This document shows positions 62,658 to 64,000 of a DNA stretch of 64,000 bases, piece after piece; the first letter of the stretch is position 1, and the number at the start of each line of letters is the position of its first letter. The stretch lies in the NCBI RefSeq assembly GCF_006016075.1, contig NZ_CP040093.1:868001-932000 (forward strand). The letters run 5' to 3'. The notes beneath the pieces were generated by a model that was given only the letters and a program-made list of their open reading frames with translations, was not told the DNA's origin and ran no database searches. The DNA comes from Caloramator sp. E03. GTDB lineage: Bacteria; Bacillota; Clostridia; Clostridiales; Caloramatoraceae. Position numbers and translations under genes: made by a program.

Positions 62658-63248
62658 CTACTTACTCTTCTTGTTTACAATTATCTCATCTATTAAGCCA
62701 TAAGCCTTTGCTTCTTCCGCAGTCATAAAATTATCCCTTTCTGTATCTCTTTCAATTCTTTCAATAGGCTGACCTGTTCTCTCGCTTAATATCTGATTTA
62801 ATCTCTTTTTTATTCTAATTAAGTGCTCTGCATGAATAGCAACATCCGTTGCCTGACCCCTTGCACCACCTAAAGGCTGGTGTATCATTATCTCACTATT
62901 AGGCAATGCAAACCTTTTTCCTTTTGTACCTGCTGCAAGGAGGAAAGCACCCATAGATGCAGCCATACCTATACATATAGTAGAAACATCACATTTTATA
63001 TACTGCATTGTATCATATATAGCCATCCCTGCAGTTATAGAACCTCCAGGACTATTTATATATAAAGATATATCCTTATCAGGATCTTCAGCTTCAAGGA
63101 ACAAAAGCTGAGCTACAACAAGACTTGCAGTAACATCATTTACTTCGTCCCCAAGGAAAACTATCCTGTCCTTTAAAAGTCTTGAATAAATGTCATAAGA
63201 ACGTTCTCCTCTATTAGTCTGCTCAATAACTATCGGCACTAAACTCAT
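62658..63248 (-). CDS. clpP: ClpP protease subunit
   Basis: 196 residues with the full catalytic triad: Ser98 in GMAASMGAF, His123 in IMIHQPLGG and Asp172 in TERDNFM. The N-terminal [21 protein letters not shown] is the normal processing and ring-contact region. ATG 63248 follows TGGGAGGG; an extended frame to 63278 adds an unsupported leader. Confidence 0.97.
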   Translation of the reverse strand: MSLVPIVIEQTNRGERSYDIYSRLLKDRIVFLGDEVNDVTASLVVAQLLFLEAEDPDKDISLYINSPGGSITAGMAIYDTMQYIKCDVSTICIGMAASMGAFLLAAGTKGKRFALPNSEIMIHQPLGGARGQATDVAIHAEHLIRIKKRLNQILSERTGQPIERIERDTERDNFMTAEEAKAYGLIDEIIVNKKSK

Positions 63249-63294
63249 AAAATTCCCTCCCAACATACCTAAAATCATTAAAATACATTATTTA

Positions 63295-64000
63295 TTAAAT
63301 AGCTTTACTTGACTCCACAACGAAGTCAATAACTTTATTATTTACAATTTCATCTTCAATTATATTTTTTTCTGTCATTAATATAGCTTCTTTCATTTTT
63401 TCAAGGTCCTTGCTTCCATAATATTTTGCTATTTCTTCTGCTCTCTTTTCAATTTCATCTTCACTTGCCTTTATATTTTCTGCCTTTGCAATAGCTTCGA
63501 GGACAAGTTTATTTTTAACTCTTTGTTTTGCAGGCTCTTTAAACTGTTCCCTTAAACCTTCAACTGTTGTTCCAATTAATTCAGCATACTTTTTAATATC
63601 AAGTCCTTGATATTTTAATCTATAGCTAAAATCATTTATCATAAAGTCTATTTCTTTTTCTATCATTACATCAGGAATATCAACCTCTGCTGCTTCAACA
63701 ACCTTATTTATAACCTTATCTTCGTATTCCTTCTTAGCCTTTAAAGCATTTTCTTCTTCAAGCTTCTTCCTAATATCCTGTTTTAACTCATCTAATGTGT
63801 CAAACTCTGAAACATCCTTAGCAAATTCATCATCAAGCTCTGGTAATTCTTTATATTTTACTTCTTTTACAGTAACCTTAAAAAGCGCTGGTTTGCCTTT
63901 AAGGCTTTCTTCGTGATAATCCTCAGGGAATGTAACATTTACATCAACAGTATTTCCTGCAGCTACACCAACTAACTGATCTTCAAATCCAGGTATAAAT
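63295..64000 (-). CDS. tig: Trigger factor (5' end outside window)
   Basis: An open frame of 235 codons enters from the right edge. It carries the end of the FKBP-like domain (FIPGFEDQLVGVAAGNTVDV, VTFPEDYHEESLKG) and the start of the helical chaperone domain (LDDEFAKDVSEFDTLDELKQ, EIEKRAEEIAKYYGSKD). It is the ribosome-bound chaperone that heads the clp-lon cluster. An internal ATG at 63666 is not the start. Confidence 0.95.
   Translation of the reverse strand, partial: FIPGFEDQLVGVAAGNTVDVNVTFPEDYHEESLKGKPALFKVTVKEVKYKELPELDDEFAKDVSEFDTLDELKQDIRKKLEEENALKAKKEYEDKVINKVVEAAEVDIPDVMIEKEIDFMINDFSYRLKYQGLDIKKYAELIGTTVEGLREQFKEPAKQRVKNKLVLEAIAKAENIKASEDEIEKRAEEIAKYYGSKDLEKMKEAILMTEKNIIEDEIVNNKVIDFVVESSKAI

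Overview
The window is AT-rich, densely coded DNA from a spore-forming, fermentative clostridium. The evidence is the complete V-type ATPase operon, the complete methylaspartate route for glutamate fermentation, sporulation-type gene content, CCA-encoding tRNAs and RBSs of the GGAGG type. A thermophilic Caloramator-like or C. tetanomorphum-like glutamate and sugar fermenter is a reasonable guess, but no rRNA is present to place it. No CRISPR array, prophage or plasmid module was seen.

Layout. 1-5.3 kb: an edge-truncated membrane-anchored protein, a secreted 5'-nucleotidase, an RluA-type pseudouridine synthase, a HesB/IscA-like gene whose key cysteine is an in-frame UGA (probable selenoprotein, missed by ordinary ORF calling), and an Mrp-type Fe-S carrier ATPase. 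5.4-13.9 kb: a maltose/maltodextrin regulon. Maltose phosphorylase and alpha-glucan phosphorylase on the plus strand converge on a malEFG-type transporter plus LacI regulator on the minus strand, and both arms carry the same palindromic operator. 14-17 kb: an amidase and a RAYT-type transposase framed by long nested inverted repeats. 17-28 kb: tRNA-Pro, a YhaM-like nuclease and a ten-gene V-ATPase operon with an extra, membrane-domain-less copy of the subunit I N-domain. 28-35 kb: small genes, an IS1182-type element that sits inside a duplicated terminator hairpin, an HD-GYP protein, tRNA-Gly and a large secreted protein of Ig-like repeats.

35.4-47.6 kb: one long minus-strand operon, GntR regulator - glmS - glmL - glmE - methylaspartate ammonia-lyase - two-subunit hydratase - lyase subunits D, E, F - citC - citX - citG. 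Read together it encodes glutamate to 3-methylaspartate to mesaconate to citramalate to pyruvate plus acetate, so the 'fumarase' and 'citrate lyase' homologues are best read as mesaconase and citramalate lyase. The lyase alpha gene carries an apparent one-base deletion in a G run.

47.8-50.4 kb: a radical SAM protein, a DUF1540 protein, a secreted wall-associated protein under a c-di-AMP riboswitch, and a TetR regulator. 50.6-54.1 kb: the least explained region, a colinear set of nine small genes made of three families of tiny Cys/Gly-rich membrane proteins plus two soluble proteins sharing a C-terminal domain, behind a sigma-K-like promoter. 54.2-64 kb: a CPBP protease, then the conserved proteostasis block tig-clpP-clpX-lonB-lonA-engB, interrupted by an ISL3-family element with an 8-bp target duplication.
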